Shown here: piece after piece, positions 27,094 through 38,423 of the stretch | Numbering within the stretch: position 1 is the first letter of the stretch | Layout: every line of letters starts with the position of its first letter | Source of the DNA: Burkholderiaceae bacterium | Lineage (GTDB): Bacteria > Pseudomonadota > Gammaproteobacteria > Burkholderiales > Burkholderiaceae_E | Assembly (NCBI GenBank): GCA_023954015.1 | Contig: JAMLIS010000011.1 | Location: forward strand, 54,225-118,224 | Direction: 5' to 3' | Length of the DNA: 64,000 bases | The notes under the pieces: generated by a model | The model's input: the letters and a program-made list of their open reading frames with translations, nothing else | What the model was told of the DNA's origin: nothing | Database searches by the model: none | Translations under genes and position numbers: made by a program

Positions 27094-27491
27094 GGCCGGG
27101 GCCGCCGTCGGTGCGCTTGCGGGGCAGCGGGCCGGCCTGCGCAGCCCTCGCACCGTGCGTCGCCGGGCGGAGCGCCCAGCGGAAGCGCTTCGCCGGGTGG
27201 CGCTCGAACTGCGGCGGTCGGCGCTGCGCGCCGACTTCGCTGTGCTGCTCGTCTCGGGGTCGCGCGGCGTAAGTCGCTGCGCGCGCTGCGCACGCTCCGC
27301 TCAGACAGTACGCCGCGAGTCAGAAGAACGAAGCGCGCTTCGCGCGCCGACCCCGAGCCTGCGCTGCTCGGCGCCGCAGAAGTCGCGCCATCCGGCGAAG
27401 CGCTTCCGCTGGGCGCCCCGCCCGGCGACGCCCGCGAGGGCTGCGCAGGCCGGCCCGCTGCCCCGCAAGCACACCGACGGCGGCCCCGGCC
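27094..27491. repeat. ~400-bp near-palindrome between convergent genes
   Basis: The left arm 27094-27202 and the right arm 27386-27491 are inverted copies over about 106 bp, differing at roughly four bases plus one 3-nt indel. Shorter perfect arms are nested inside: CTCGGGGTCG at 27253-27262 with CGACCCCGAG at 27348-27357, and CGCGGCGTA at 27263-27271 with TACGCCGCG at 27309-27317. It fills the whole gap between the BASS transporter stop (7 bp away) and the ABC exporter stop (2 bp away). No gene is supported inside. It may be a bidirectional terminator or two inverted copies of a genomic repeat. Confidence 0.92.
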
Positions 27492-27493
27492 GT

Positions 27494-29340
27494 TCACGCC
27501 TCGAACTGCATCGCCGCAAGCCGCGCGTACAGCGCGCCGCGCTCGACGAGCCCGGCGTGCGTGCCGGTCTCGACGATCCGCCCGCGATCGAGCACCACGA
27601 TCCGGTCGGCGCCGACGATCGTCGACAGCCGGTGCGCGATCACGAGCGTCGTGCGCGCCTGCATCGCGCGCTCGAGCGCGGCCTGGACGGCGCGCTCGCT
27701 CTCGGCGTCCAGCGCGCTCGTCGCCTCGTCGAGCAGCAGCAGCGGCGGATTGCGCAGCAATGCGCGCGCGATCGCGATGCGCTGGCGCTGGCCGCCCGAC
27801 AGGCGCACACCGCGTTCGCCGAGAAAAGTGCGATAGCCGTCGGGCAGCCGCTCGATGAACTCGTGCGCGTTCGCCGCTTTCGCCGCATCGATCACCTCCG
27901 CGTCGGTCGCGTCGAGCCTGCCGTAGCGGATGTTCTCCATCGCGTCGGCCGAGAAGACGACGCTGTCCTGCGAGACGAGCCCGATCGCGCCGCGCAGCTC
28001 GGCGAGGTCGAGTGCGCGCAGGTCGACTCCGTCGAACAGGATGCGACCGAGCTGCGGATCGTGAAAACGCAGCAGTAGCTGGAACAACGTCGTCTTGCCC
28101 GCACCCGACGGGCCGACGAGCGCGACCGTCTCGCCGGGGGCGACTTCGAGCGTGATCGCCTCGAGTGCGAATTCGCCCGGCCGCGACGGATAGCGAAAGC
28201 TCAGCTCCTCGAAGCGGACGCCGGCTCCGGCCGTGCGCACCGGCAGCGGCTGCGTGCGGCGCGGCGAGACGATCGACGGCTGCGCCTCGAGCAGCTCGAG
28301 CAGCCGCTCGGTGGCACCGACGGCGCGCTGCACGTCGCCGAGCACCTCGGCGATCGCGCCGGTGGCGCCGGCCACGAGCGCGGCGTACAGGATGAACTGC
28401 GTGAGCAACCCGGCCGTGAGCCGCTCGTCGAGCACGGCGCGCGCACCCAGCCACAACACGAAGACGATCGCGCCGAACACGAGCACGATCGCCAGCGCAG
28501 TGAGCGCCGCGCGCGCGCGCGTGCGTCGGATCGCGCTGGCGAAGGCCGCTTCGGTCGCTGCGCCGAAGCGCTGCGTCTCGAGCGGCTCGCGCACGAAGGC
28601 CTGCACGATCTGGATCGCGCCGAGCGTCTCGCCGGCAAGTGCGCTGGTGTCGGCCAGCGCGTCCTGGCTCGCGCGCGAGAGCCGACGCACGCGACGCCCG
28701 AACACGAGAATCGGCAGCACGACGACGAGCAGCAGTCCGACGATGATCGAGGCCAGCTCGGGGCTCGTGACGACGAGCATCGCCAGGCCGCCGACGAAGA
28801 GCAGCGCGTTGCGCAGCCCGAGCGAGACGCTGGTGCCGACGAGCGTCTGGATCAGCGTCGTGTCGGTGTTCAGCCGCGACAGCACCTCGCCGCTCTTCAG
28901 CGTCTCGAAGAAGCGCGCGTCCTGGCGCAACACCTGCCGGTAGACCGCCGTACGCAGGTCCGCGGTGACGCGCTCGCCCAGCCACGACACGCTGTAGTAG
29001 CGCAGCGCCGTGCCCAGCGCGAGCACGACGGCGACGCCGAAGAGCGCGATGAACCAGGTGTCGACGTCGGCCGGGAGCGTTCCGCCGGCGACTTCCCGCG
29101 GCGCCGTGAAGCCCACGTCGATCATCCGCCGGAAAGCGAGCGGGATGACGAGCGTGGCCGCGGCGGCCACGAGCAGGGCGCCCGCCGCCACCGCCACCCG
29201 CACGCGATAGGGCGCCATGAACGGCCACAGCGCGCGCAGGATCGACAGCGAACCGCGGCCGCCCGGAGCGCCGGGACGTTCGCTGCGGGCGTCGCCGGCG
29301 GCGGCCGAAGCGGCAGGCCCGGCGGCCGGACCCGGCTCGC

Positions 29341-29344
<4 letters not shown>
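27494..29344 (-). CDS. MsbA-like ABC exporter (fused permease and ATPase)
   Basis: A 616-residue half-transporter. A Pro/Ala-rich N-terminus is followed by six membrane helices (about 45-340, including [16 protein letters not shown] and [22 protein letters not shown]), then an ATPase with Walker [10 protein letters not shown], signature [17 protein letters not shown] and Walker [17 protein letters not shown]. It exports a hydrophobic substrate, possibly lipid or drug; a second lipid A flippase MsbA is probably elsewhere. TTG 29344 overlaps the fumC stop as TTGA and is my choice because no ATG or GTG precedes the first helix. The stop lies 2 bp from the palindrome. Confidence 0.88.
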
Positions 29345-30741
<1,397 letters not shown>

Positions 30742-30747
30742 GCGGAA

Positions 30748-31650
30748 TCAGCCTCCGTGGTTCGGCAGCGCTCCGACCGCCTGCAGCGCGGCGCGCACTT
30801 CGTCGACGCCGGCGGCCGACAGCGGCGCCTGCGGCGGCAGAGGTGCGCCGACCGCATAGCCCTGCAGTTCGAGTCCGCCCTTGATGCAGGCCGCGAGGTT
30901 GTATCGCGCAAAGGCCTGGTTCAGGCACCACAGCGGGCGCTGCAGGTCCATCGCCCGGACCCAGTCGCCGCTGCGGCAGGCCTCGTACAGCGCGACGCTC
31001 TGGCGCGGTGCGATGCACGCCGGACCGGCCATCCAGCCGACGCCGCCGATCAGCATCACGCAGGCCGGGATGTGCGCCGAGGCAGCGAACACCTGCATGC
31101 GACCCTCGACGCGATCGAGGATCGACAACAGCCGACCGGTGTTCGACGACGCGTCCTTGATGTAGGCGATGTTCGGGATGCGGCTCAGTCGTTCGATCAC
31201 CGGCAGCGACAGGTCCGAGCGCTGGAAATTCGGGTTCGTGTAGAGCACGAGCGGCAGGTCGACGGCGCGCGCGATCGACTCGAAATAGGCGTGGACGCCG
31301 TCGTCGGCAATCGGGAAATACGCCTCGAGGATCGCGATGATGCCGTCGCAGCGCATCTGCGCGAAAGCGCGCGCACGCCGCTGCGCCTCGGCGATCGTCG
31401 TGGCAGCCACGCCCGCGAGCACGGGCACGCGCCCGGCTGCCGCCTCGACGACGGTCGCGACCACCTCGCACTGCTGCTCCCAGCGCAGGTAGGCGAACTC
31501 GCCGGTCGAGCCGAGCGCGGCGAGCCCGTGCACGCCGGCGCCGATCAGGTCGTCGCACAGTCGCGCCAGCACGTCGGTACGAACGCGCCCGTCGCCGTCG
31601 ACCGGCGAGACGAGGTACGGAAACACTCCATGGAAAGCGGAATCGGGCAT
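30748..31650 (-). CDS. DapA-superfamily class I aldolase/synthase
   Basis: A 300-residue TIM-barrel protein of the DHDPS/NAL family. It has the pyruvate-binding GSTGE loop at 47-51, Tyr137 in LYTNPN and Schiff-base Lys165 in YIKDASS. True DapA proteins carry further signatures (GTTGE and an Arg for the dicarboxylate), so this is more likely a catabolic or 2-keto acid aldolase; the substrate is unknown. I use ATG 31650, which gives the family length. fumC follows 6 bp downstream, so product pyruvate or a C4 acid could feed the TCA cycle, which is only suggestive. Confidence 0.8.
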   Translation of the reverse strand: MPDSAFHGVFPYLVSPVDGDGRVRTDVLARLCDDLIGAGVHGLAALGSTGEFAYLRWEQQCEVVATVVEAAAGRVPVLAGVAATTIAEAQRRARAFAQMRCDGIIAILEAYFPIADDGVHAYFESIARAVDLPLVLYTNPNFQRSDLSLPVIERLSRIPNIAYIKDASSNTGRLLSILDRVEGRMQVFAASAHIPACVMLIGGVGWMAGPACIAPRQSVALYEACRSGDWVRAMDLQRPLWCLNQAFARYNLAACIKGGLELQGYAVGAPLPPQAPLSAAGVDEVRAALQAVGALPNHGG

Positions 31651-31943
31651 CGCGCGAGCTTCGGGAAAGTGGACGGGAATTGTCGCCCTTTTCGGTGCCG
31701 GCATCCGAGCCGACCCCGCGGGCGGTGCCGGGGCTGCGCCCGTTCAGGCCGCGTTTGGGCCCGGCCCCGTACCGCTCGTTGCCCGATGAACGGACGCCCG
31801 AACGTCGCACGTGGCGGGAGCGCAACGACACGCGTGGGCGAGCCTACGTTCGTCCCGCGGTGGGTCGCGTTCGCGCCCTGCGCCTGCGTGCGCGACGGCA
31901 GCGCGCCTACCCTCGATTCGTGCTTCGAAACAGGAGACGCCCG

Positions 31944-32228
31944 ATGGAAACGATCGAAATGGAGCTGCCGGCCGATAGCAGCGACGCGTCCGCGGCCGAG
32001 CCGGCGTGCTCGCTGACGATGCTGCACGATCCGCAGGCGGCGATCGCGGCCGCCCGACGGCTCTACCACCGCAACCGCAGCGGGCTTCGCTTCTTCTGCG
32101 AAAACCGGCGGGTGGTGCCGGTGGAGCAGCTCGAGGCGCTGGGCGAATTCGGCGAACGCCTCGACGTTCCGGGGCTCTATGCCGTGGCGTCGCCGGCGTT
32201 GCCGGGAGACACGCGCAGCACCATGTGA
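31944..32228 (+). CDS. Small orphan protein, 94 residues
   Basis: I do not recognise this protein. ATG 31944 has a CAGGAGA ribosome site about 8 nt upstream. The sequence is acidic at the N-terminus (residues 1-28) and then forms a plausible folded core ([44 protein letters not shown], ending [14 protein letters not shown]). Codon use looks like that of its neighbours. It runs 52 bp into the 3' end of convergent proB, which is unusual and lowers confidence. The 293 bp upstream (31651-31943) hold no other feature I can support. Confidence 0.5.
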   Translation: METIEMELPADSSDASAAEPACSLTMLHDPQAAIAAARRLYHRNRSGLRFFCENRRVVPVEQLEALGEFGERLDVPGLYAVASPALPGDTRSTM

Positions 32229-33394
32229 TCGCGGTGCACCAGCTCGGGTTCCTCGACGAACCCGAGGATCTGCGCGATCTGCGACGACGGCTTGCGCATG
32301 ATCAGGCGCGCCTCCGAGCTCGAGTAACCCGAGAGCCCGCGCGCGATCTCGCGTCCGTCCGGATCGACGATCGCCACCGCTTCGCCGCGCTCGAAGTCGC
32401 CGACCACCTCGGTGACGCCGATCGGCAGCAGGCTGCCGCCGTTGCGCAGCAGCGCACGCGCCGCGCCCGCGTCCAGCCGCACCGACCCGCGCAACTGCAG
32501 GTGATCGGCGAGCCATTTCTTGCGCGCCGCCAGCCGCGGCGTCTGCGCGACGAACCGCGTGCCGAGCGACTCGCCTGCGGCCAGGCGAACGAGCACGTCT
32601 GCCTCGCGCCCCGAAGCGACGACCGTGTGCGTGCCGCCCGCCGACGCGCGTCGCGCGGCGAGCACCTTCGTGATCATCCCGCCGCTGCCGATCGCCGAAC
32701 CGGCGCCGCCGGCCATTGCCTCGAGCACAGGATCGCCCGCCACGACGCAATCGAGCAGGTGCGCATCGGGATCGCGCCGCGGATCGGCGGTGTACAGGCC
32801 GCGCTGGTCGGTGAGGATGACGAGCACTTCGGCGTCGAGCAGGTTGGCGACGAGCGCCCCGAGCGTGTCGTTGTCGCCGAACTTGATCTCGTCGGTGACG
32901 ACGGTGTCGTTCTCGTTGATGATCGGCACGACGCCGAGCGCCAGCAGCGCGAGCAGCGTGGAACGCGCGTTGAGGTAGCGCTTGCGGTCGGCGAGATCGT
33001 CGTGCGTGAGCAGCACCTGCGCGGTGCGCAGGCCGCGATGCCGGAACGCGCTCTCGTAGGCCTGCACCAGGCCCATCTGCCCGACGGCGGCGGCCGCCTG
33101 CAGCTCGTGCATCGCCTTGGGACGCCGCTTCCAGCCGAGCCGCTTCATGCCTTCGGCGACCGCACCCGAGCTGACCAGCACGACCTCCTTGCCGAGCGCG
33201 CGCAACTGCGCGATCTGCGCGGCCCATCGCCCGATCGCCGCCTCGTCCAGGCCGCGCCCCTCGTCGGTGACGAGCGAGGAACCGACCTTGACGACGATGC
33301 GATGCGCATCGCGCACGGCGCCCCCGTGCGGATCGGCGGGAATCGCAGCGTGCCGGCCTCTCTCCCCGGATGGGTCTGCCCGGACGTCAGCCAC
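32177..33394 (-). CDS. proB: Glutamate 5-kinase
   Basis: A 405-residue protein: an amino acid kinase domain ([14 protein letters not shown] near residue 33, [21 protein letters not shown] near 165-185, [16 protein letters not shown] near 235) followed by a C-terminal PUA domain. It phosphorylates glutamate in the first step of proline synthesis and is feedback-inhibited by proline. GTG 33394 has a strong GGGAGGA ribosome site 5 nt upstream and overlaps the obgE stop by 8 bp. A shorter start at GTG 33316 would match the usual ~375-residue length, so the first 26 residues are uncertain. proA is not adjacent. Confidence 0.93.
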   Translation of the reverse strand: MADVRADPSGERGRHAAIPADPHGGAVRDAHRIVVKVGSSLVTDEGRGLDEAAIGRWAAQIAQLRALGKEVVLVSSGAVAEGMKRLGWKRRPKAMHELQAAAAVGQMGLVQAYESAFRHRGLRTAQVLLTHDDLADRKRYLNARSTLLALLALGVVPIINENDTVVTDEIKFGDNDTLGALVANLLDAEVLVILTDQRGLYTADPRRDPDAHLLDCVVAGDPVLEAMAGGAGSAIGSGGMITKVLAARRASAGGTHTVVASGREADVLVRLAAGESLGTRFVAQTPRLAARKKWLADHLQLRGSVRLDAGAARALLRNGGSLLPIGVTEVVGDFERGEAVAIVDPDGREIARGLSGYSSSEARLIMRKPSSQIAQILGFVEEPELVHRDHMVLRVSPGNAGDATA

Positions 33395-34514
33395 GCCGGT
33401 CCTCCCGCGGGAGGCCCGGCTCGCCGCCCACATCGTCGGGCGGAGCCTCGAAGCGCACGTCGCGCTCGCCGAGCTCCTTCGGGCGCGCGGCATCGAGCCA
33501 GTCGGCGACGGCCAGGCACAGGCGCTCGCAGCCTTCGCGGGTGAGCGCCGAAACCGCGAAGACGCGCTCGACCGGGATCGCGTTGCGCCCGCGCCCGCGA
33601 TAGCGGGCGACGAAGGCGTCGACTCGCGCCTGGCGCTCGCCGGGCTCGATCATGTCGATCTTGTTCAGCACCAGCCAGCGCGGCTTCTCGGCGAGCGTCG
33701 GATCGTAGCGACGCAACTCGCGGACGATCGCGCGCGCCTCGCGCGCCGGATCGGCATCGGGGTCGAAGGGCGCGAGATCGACCAGGTGCAGCAGCAGCCG
33801 CGTGCGCTGCAGATGGCGCAGGAACTGGTGGCCCAGCCCTGCCCCTTCGGCCGCGCCTTCGATCAGTCCGGGGATGTCGGCGATGACGAAGCTGCGCTCG
33901 GGACCGACACGCACCACCCCGAGATTCGGATGCAGCGTGGTGAACGGATAGTCGGCGATCTTCGGGCGCGCGTTGCTCACCGCCGCAATGAAGGTCGACT
34001 TTCCCGCGTTCGGCATCCCGAGCAATCCGACGTCGGCGAGCACCTTCAGCTCGAGCCTCAGTCGGCGATGCTCGCCGTCCTGCCCCGGCGTCGACTGGCG
34101 GGGCGCGCGGTTCGTGCTCGACTTGAAGCGAAGGTTGCCCAGGCCGCCCGGGCCGCCGCGCGCGAGCAGCGCGACCTGTCCGTGCTCGACGAGGTCCGCG
34201 ATCGTCTCGCCGCTGTCCTCGTCGAAGACCTGCGTACCCACCGGCACCCGCAGCCGGATGTCCTCGGCGGCGGCGCCGTACTGGTCGGCGCCGCGGCCGC
34301 GCTCGCCGTTCCTGGCGAAGAACTTTCGCTGGTAGCGATAGTCGACGAGCGTGTTGATGTTGCGATCGGCCACCGCGAAGACGCTGCCGCCACGCCCGCC
34401 GTCGCCGCCGTCCGGACCTCCCCGCGGCACGAACTTCTCGCGCCGGAACGACACCGCGCCGGCGCCGCCGTTGCCGCCGGCCACCTCGATGCGCGCTTCG
34501 TCGATGAATTTCAT
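33387..34514 (-). CDS. obgE: Ribosome-associated GTPase ObgE/CgtA
   Basis: A 375-residue GTPase needed for late 50S assembly and stress control. The Gly-rich Obg domain covers residues 1-158 ([21 protein letters not shown] at the start). The G domain has G1 GMPNAGKS, G2 [15 protein letters not shown]3 [10 protein letters not shown]4 NKIDM and G5 SALT. The C-terminal tail is acidic. ATG 34514 gives the usual [11 protein letters not shown]. It follows rplU-rpmA with an intervening terminator hairpin, and proB overlaps its stop. Confidence 0.97.
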   Translation of the reverse strand: MKFIDEARIEVAGGNGGAGAVSFRREKFVPRGGPDGGDGGRGGSVFAVADRNINTLVDYRYQRKFFARNGERGRGADQYGAAAEDIRLRVPVGTQVFDEDSGETIADLVEHGQVALLARGGPGGLGNLRFKSSTNRAPRQSTPGQDGEHRRLRLELKVLADVGLLGMPNAGKSTFIAAVSNARPKIADYPFTTLHPNLGVVRVGPERSFVIADIPGLIEGAAEGAGLGHQFLRHLQRTRLLLHLVDLAPFDPDADPAREARAIVRELRRYDPTLAEKPRWLVLNKIDMIEPGERQARVDAFVARYRGRGRNAIPVERVFAVSALTREGCERLCLAVADWLDAARPKELGERDVRFEAPPDDVGGEPGLPREDRRG

Positions 34515-34524
34515 CGGAGAATGC

Positions 34525-34548
34525 AAAAGCCCCGCGGCGCGGGGCTTT
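34525..34548 (-). terminator. Terminator/attenuator between rpmA and obgE
   Basis: A 10-bp stem (AAAGCCCCGC with GCGGGGCTTT, 34526-34548, loop GGC) is followed on the minus strand by TTTT. It lies 39 bp past rpmA and 10 bp before the obgE start. It probably reduces read-through, so the two ribosomal proteins are made in excess over ObgE. Confidence 0.8.
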
Positions 34549-34587
34549 CGTGATTCGCCGGCGCCACGGCGCCCCCCGCCCCGGAGC

Positions 34588-34848
34588 TTACCGGGCCGGC
34601 TCGATGCTGACCGTACTGCGGCGCAGCGGTCCCTTGACACCGAACTTCACGTGTCCGTCGACGAGCGCGAACAGCGTGTAGTCCTTGCCGACGCCGACGT
34701 TCTCGCCGGCATGGAACCGCGTGCCGCGCTGGCGAACGATGATCGCGCCGGCCCGCACGGCTTCGCCGCCAAAGGCCTTGACGCCGAGCATCTTCGGTTG
34801 CGAATCGCGGCCGTTTCGCGTGGAGCCGCCGCCTTTCTTCTGTGCCAT
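34588..34848 (-). CDS. rpmA: 50S ribosomal protein L27
   Basis: An 86-residue protein with the L27 start [19 protein letters not shown] and core [23 protein letters not shown]. The N-terminal arm reaches the peptidyl-transferase centre. Length is standard for proteobacteria. It lies 5 bp after rplU. Confidence 0.98.
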   Translation of the reverse strand: MAQKKGGGSTRNGRDSQPKMLGVKAFGGEAVRAGAIIVRQRGTRFHAGENVGVGKDYTLFALVDGHVKFGVKGPLRRSTVSIEPAR

Positions 34849-34853
34849 CTCGT

Positions 34854-35291
34854 TTACTCCTGGGCCGCGGGCTGTCCGGCCGTCACGGCAGGCGCCTCCA
34901 TCGGCTCCGCTGCAGGCTGCGCTGTGGGCTCCGCTGTCGGCGCCGCTGTCGGCTCCCGTTCCGCGCGGGTCTCGCCGAGCGCCGACACGATGCCGCCGAT
35001 GAAGAGCTCGGTGTAGTTCTGGCGGTGGCCCTGCGTCTTGCGATAGTGCTTGCGCCGGCGCATCTTGAAGATGCGCAGCTTCTCGCCCCGGCCATGGGAC
35101 AGCACCGTTGCCGAGACCGCCGCGCCCGACACCAGCGGCGCGCCGACCGACAGCCGGTCGCCCGCGCCGACCGCCAGCACCTGGTCGATCGTGATCTCCG
35201 CTCCGATGTCCGCCGGTATCTGTTCTACCCTGATCTTGTCGCCGGCAGCGACGCGATACTGCTTGCCGCCGGTTTTTATGACCGCGTACAT
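34854..35291 (-). CDS. rplU: 50S ribosomal protein L21 with C-terminal extension
   Basis: A 145-residue L21. The canonical domain ([14 protein letters not shown] to [13 protein letters not shown], residues 1-104) binds 23S rRNA and L20. A further ~40 residues form a low-complexity tail of repeated PTA/AEP units ending AAQE; L21 is usually about 103 residues. ATG 35291 has an AAGGAAGG ribosome site. The gene heads rplU-rpmA-obgE-proB. Confidence 0.95.
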   Translation of the reverse strand: MYAVIKTGGKQYRVAAGDKIRVEQIPADIGAEITIDQVLAVGAGDRLSVGAPLVSGAAVSATVLSHGRGEKLRIFKMRRRKHYRKTQGHRQNYTELFIGGIVSALGETRAEREPTAAPTAEPTAQPAAEPMEAPAVTAGQPAAQE

Positions 35292-35319
35292 GGAACCTTC
35301 CTTTCGAGGGGAACCGCGG

Positions 35320-35348
35320 ATTATCGCCGATCCGGGATGCCCGGTCAA
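35320..35348 (-). promoter_or_regulatory. Sigma-70 promoter of rplU-rpmA
   Basis: On the minus strand TTGACC (35348-35343), a 17-bp spacer and GATAAT (35325-35320) form a near-consensus housekeeping promoter, placing the start of transcription about 20 bp upstream of rplU ATG. It is the strongest sigma-70 match I noticed in the window, as expected for ribosomal proteins. Confidence 0.85.
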
Positions 35349-35365
35349 AGTGTCGGGCCGCCGAC

Positions 35366-35371
35366 TATAAT
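35366..35371 (+). promoter_or_regulatory. Candidate -10 box of ispB
   Basis: TATAAT lies 21 bp upstream of ispB ATG. The expected -35 position falls on the rplU -35 hexamer and is poor on this strand (GGTCAA). The two divergent promoters would therefore share DNA and may compete for RNA polymerase. Confidence 0.5.
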
Positions 35372-35392
35372 CGTCCCAGCCAGCGCCCGCCG

Positions 35393-36379
35393 ATGAAGCC
35401 GCTCGAACTCTTCCCCGTCCTCGCGTCGGACCTCGCCGAAACCGACCGCGTCATCCGCGAGCGGCTGGGCTCCGAGGTTCCGCTGATCCGCAACGTCGCC
35501 GACTACATCATCGGCGCCGGCGGCAAACGCATGCGCCCGCTGCTCGTGCTGCTGGTCGCGCGGGCGCTCGGCGGGCACGACGACCGGCGGGCCCATCTGC
35601 TCGCCGCGGTCGTCGAGTTCATCCACACGGCCACGCTGCTGCACGACGACGTCGTCGACGAATCGGACCTGCGGCGCGGCCGGCGCACGGCCAACGCGGT
35701 GTTCGGCAACGCCGCCTCGGTGCTGGTCGGCGACTTCGTCTATTCGCGCGCGTTCCAGATGATGGTCGACGTCGACGACATGCGCGTGATGAAAGTGCTC
35801 GCCGACGCCACCAACACGATCGCCGAAGGCGAAGTGCTGCAGTTGCTCAACTGCAACGACCCCGACACCGACGAAGCGCGCTACATGCAGGTGATCCGCT
35901 ACAAGACGGCGCGCCTGTTCGAGGCCGCCTCGCAACTGGGCGCGATGCTGTGCAGGGCGACGCCCGATGTCGAGGCCGCCGCCGCCGAATACGGTCGCCG
36001 CCTGGGTACGGCCTTCCAGCTGATCGACGACGTGCTCGACTACTCCGGCGTCACCGGCGACATCGGCAAGCAGGTCGGCACCGACCTGCGCGAAGGCAAG
36101 CCCACGCTGCCGCTGATCCACGTCATGGAGCGCGGAACGCCCGCGGAGCGCGCGCTCGTGCGCAACGCGATCGAGCAGGGCTCCACCGACCAGTTCGATC
36201 CGATCCTCGAAGCGATCCGCCGCACCGGCGCGCTCGACTACACGCGCGAGCGCGCGCGCGACGAAGCGCAGGCTGCGCGCGAAGCCGTGGAGATCATGCT
36301 GCCCTTCGCTGCGCCCGCTTCCGTGCACCGCGAGGCGCTGCTATACTTGACGGCTTACTCGATCGAGCGCGACCACTGA
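35393..36379 (+). CDS. ispB: Octaprenyl (polyprenyl) diphosphate synthase
   Basis: A 328-residue trans-prenyltransferase that adds isopentenyl units to farnesyl diphosphate to make the ubiquinone side chain. It has the first Asp-rich motif [15 protein letters not shown] near residue 82 (DDxxD type), [17 protein letters not shown] near 43, and the second motif [10 protein letters not shown] near 210. The divergent rplU arrangement is classic for proteobacteria. The chain length is inferred from orthology. Confidence 0.95.
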   Translation: MKPLELFPVLASDLAETDRVIRERLGSEVPLIRNVADYIIGAGGKRMRPLLVLLVARALGGHDDRRAHLLAAVVEFIHTATLLHDDVVDESDLRRGRRTANAVFGNAASVLVGDFVYSRAFQMMVDVDDMRVMKVLADATNTIAEGEVLQLLNCNDPDTDEARYMQVIRYKTARLFEAASQLGAMLCRATPDVEAAAAEYGRRLGTAFQLIDDVLDYSGVTGDIGKQVGTDLREGKPTLPLIHVMERGTPAERALVRNAIEQGSTDQFDPILEAIRRTGALDYTRERARDEAQAAREAVEIMLPFAAPASVHREALLYLTAYSIERDH

Positions 36380-36506
36380 ATCCGGGTGGTGCCAGTGGTA
36401 CGAAGGGCGGCCGATCCCGACTCCGGGCCGCTTCTTCGGCGCAAGGCGGGTGCGAATCGCCGCTTCCTCCAGGCCTTGCCGCCTGGTCCGTCCCGGAAGC
36501 GCATCG

Positions 36507-36583
36507 CGGGGTGTAGCTTAGCCTGGTAGAGCGCTACGTTCGGGACGTAGAGGCCGGAGGTTCGAATCCTCTCACCCCGACCA
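36507..36583 (+). tRNA. tRNA-Pro (anticodon CGG)
   Basis: A complete cloverleaf: acceptor stem CGGGGTG (36507-36513) with CACCCCG (36573-36579), D arm AGCTTAGCCTGGTAGAGC, anticodon stem CTACG/CGTAG around loop TTCGGGA (anticodon CGG), T arm with GGTTCGAATCC, discriminator A and encoded CCA at 36581-36583. It decodes CCG, a frequent proline codon at this GC content. Confidence 0.97.
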
Positions 36584-36708
36584 AGGATCGAACCCGTCCG
36601 AGCGCGAACCCGTCCGAGCGTCGCGCCGGGACTCCCGATGCCGACGCGCGGATCGATTGCTCGCCACGCCCTGCGCTACGATCGGCCCGGAACCCTCCGG
36701 AGACCACG

Positions 36709-37956
36709 ATGGACTTCGCCTACACCCCGAAAGTCGAGGAACTGCGCCGCCGCGTACGCGACTTCCTCGACGATCACATCGTCCCGCGCATCCGCCAGTG
36801 GCGCGACGAAGTGCACGCCGGGCAGTACCCGGTCTCGTTCATGGAAGACCTGAAGGCGCTGGCCCGGTCCGAGGGACTGTGGAACCTGTTCCTGCCGTCG
36901 CTCGGCGACGACGAACCCGGCACCCGGCTGAGCAACGTCGAGTACGCGCCGCTGGCCGAGATCATGGGGCGCGTGCAGTGGGCCTCCGAAGTGTTCAACT
37001 GCAATGCGCCCGACACCGGCAACATGGAGCTGCTGCACATGTTCGCCACGCCGGAACAACGCGAGCGCTGGCTGGTGCCGTTGCTGGACGGCGAGATCCG
37101 TTCGGCCTTCGCGATGACCGAGCCCGACGTGGCATCGTCCGACGCGACGAACATCACGACGTCGATCCGCCGCGACGGCGACGACTACGTGATCGACGGA
37201 CGCAAGTGGTTCATCACGAACGCGGCGCGCCCGAACTGCCGCATCCTGATCGTGATGGGCAAGACCGACCCGGAAGCCGAGCGGCACCGCCAGCAGACCA
37301 TGGTGCTCGTGCCGATGGACACGCCGGGCGTCGAGGTCGTCCGCAACATCACCACCGTCAACCACTTCGCACCCGAAGGCCATTGCGAGATCGTGTTTCG
37401 CGACGTTCGCGTGCCGGTCTCGAACCGGCTCGGCGAGGAAGGCAGCGGCTTCGCACTGGCGCAGGCGCGCCTCGGACCGGGGCGCATCCACCATTGCATG
37501 CGCTCGATCGGCGCGGCCGAACTCGCGCTCGAACTGATGACCGAGCGCGCACAGGAGCGCAAGACCTTCGGCAAGTATCTGTACCAGCACGGCAGTGTCG
37601 CCGAAGGGATCGCGCGCTCGCGCATCGAGATCGACCAGGCCCGGCTGCTCGTGCTGAAGACGGCGTGGATGATCGACCACGTCGGCGCGAAGGGCGCGCG
37701 CAAGGAGATCGCGATGATCAAGGCGCTCGTGCCGGCGATGCACACGACGGTGGTCGACCGCGCGATGCAGGTCTTCGGCGCGATGGGGATCAGCCCCGAT
37801 ACGCCGCTGGCCGACTCCTGGACCTGGGGCCGCGCGCTGCGCTTCGCCGACGGCCCCGACGAAGTTCACCTGCAATCGATCGCGCGGATGGAAATCGGTG
37901 CGAGCAAGGCCACGCTCGGTGCCTCGGCCGACTACCTGACCCCGCCGACGCGGTAA
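36709..37956 (+). CDS. Acyl-CoA dehydrogenase family flavoprotein
   Basis: A 415-residue FAD enzyme that oxidises acyl-CoA to 2-enoyl-CoA. It has FAMTEPDVASSDATN near residue 140 (FAD and substrate loop), DGRKWFITNAA near 165, and the C-terminal signature QVFGAMGISPDTPLADSW followed by RFADGPDEVHLQSIAR. It is nearest to the ACAD10/11-like group found in beta-proteobacteria; chain-length preference is unknown. ATG 36709 lies 126 bp after the tRNA. The convergent thioesterase next to it suggests a shared acyl-CoA theme. Confidence 0.88.
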   Translation: MDFAYTPKVEELRRRVRDFLDDHIVPRIRQWRDEVHAGQYPVSFMEDLKALARSEGLWNLFLPSLGDDEPGTRLSNVEYAPLAEIMGRVQWASEVFNCNAPDTGNMELLHMFATPEQRERWLVPLLDGEIRSAFAMTEPDVASSDATNITTSIRRDGDDYVIDGRKWFITNAARPNCRILIVMGKTDPEAERHRQQTMVLVPMDTPGVEVVRNITTVNHFAPEGHCEIVFRDVRVPVSNRLGEEGSGFALAQARLGPGRIHHCMRSIGAAELALELMTERAQERKTFGKYLYQHGSVAEGIARSRIEIDQARLLVLKTAWMIDHVGAKGARKEIAMIKALVPAMHTTVVDRAMQVFGAMGISPDTPLADSWTWGRALRFADGPDEVHLQSIARMEIGASKATLGASADYLTPPTR

Positions 37957-37971
37957 GGCGCGTTCCCGCGT

Positions 37972-38421
37972 TCAGTCCGGCAGCGCACCTTCCGGCCGAT
38001 TGTCGGTGACCAGGTGCGCCTTCGCCCGTTCGCGCAGCGCCGCCTCGAGCGGCACGCTCTGATTCGACTCGAGCGCCGCCTGCACCGCGACGCTGTCGCA
38101 GGTGGCGAGCATCGCCTCGCCCTCCTCGTCGAACATCTGGTGCAGGAAGCGGAAGTACTTCTCGCCGACGGCGAGAAAGCCGCTGCGCACCTGCACCAGT
38201 TCGCCGCCGCGCAGCTCGCGCATGAACTGGAAGTTCTGCCGCACGATCGCCACGCGCAGCCGCCGGTCCTTCATCGTCGTCGGCGTCAGCCCGATCGCGT
38301 GCAGCAGCAGCCACGTGGCCTGGTCGAAGCGGGAGACGTACATCCGCGAGTTCATGTGGCTCGCCGCGTCGTACTCGGAGGCGAGCACGACGCCGCGAAA
38401 TGTCTTGACCCAGTCGGACAT
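37972..38421 (-). CDS. Hotdog-fold acyl-CoA thioesterase
   Basis: A 149-residue 4HBT/FadM-like protein. It has an N-terminal strand (VKTFRGVVLASEYDAASHMNSRMYVSRFD) with the conserved Asp and His-Met-Asn turn, helix ATWLLLHAIGL and a long beta strand RVAIVRQNFQFMRELRGGELVQV. It hydrolyses acyl-CoA to free acid and CoA; the substrate is unknown. The flavodoxin gene ends 2 bp upstream, so the two form one transcript. Confidence 0.8.
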   Translation of the reverse strand: MSDWVKTFRGVVLASEYDAASHMNSRMYVSRFDQATWLLLHAIGLTPTTMKDRRLRVAIVRQNFQFMRELRGGELVQVRSGFLAVGEKYFRFLHQMFDEEGEAMLATCDSVAVQAALESNQSVPLEAALRERAKAHLVTDNRPEGALPD

Positions 38422-38423
38422 GG

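Noticed and set aside
30748..31650. True dapA (4-hydroxy-tetrahydrodipicolinate synthase)
   Set aside because: The catalytic Lys and Tyr are present, but the GTTGE loop is GSTGE and the context is fumC, not lysine synthesis; a catabolic aldolase is more likely.
36380..36506. Small RNA or riboswitch between ispB and tRNA-Pro
   Set aside because: Only short GC-rich hairpins are visible, with no terminator or recognisable aptamer.
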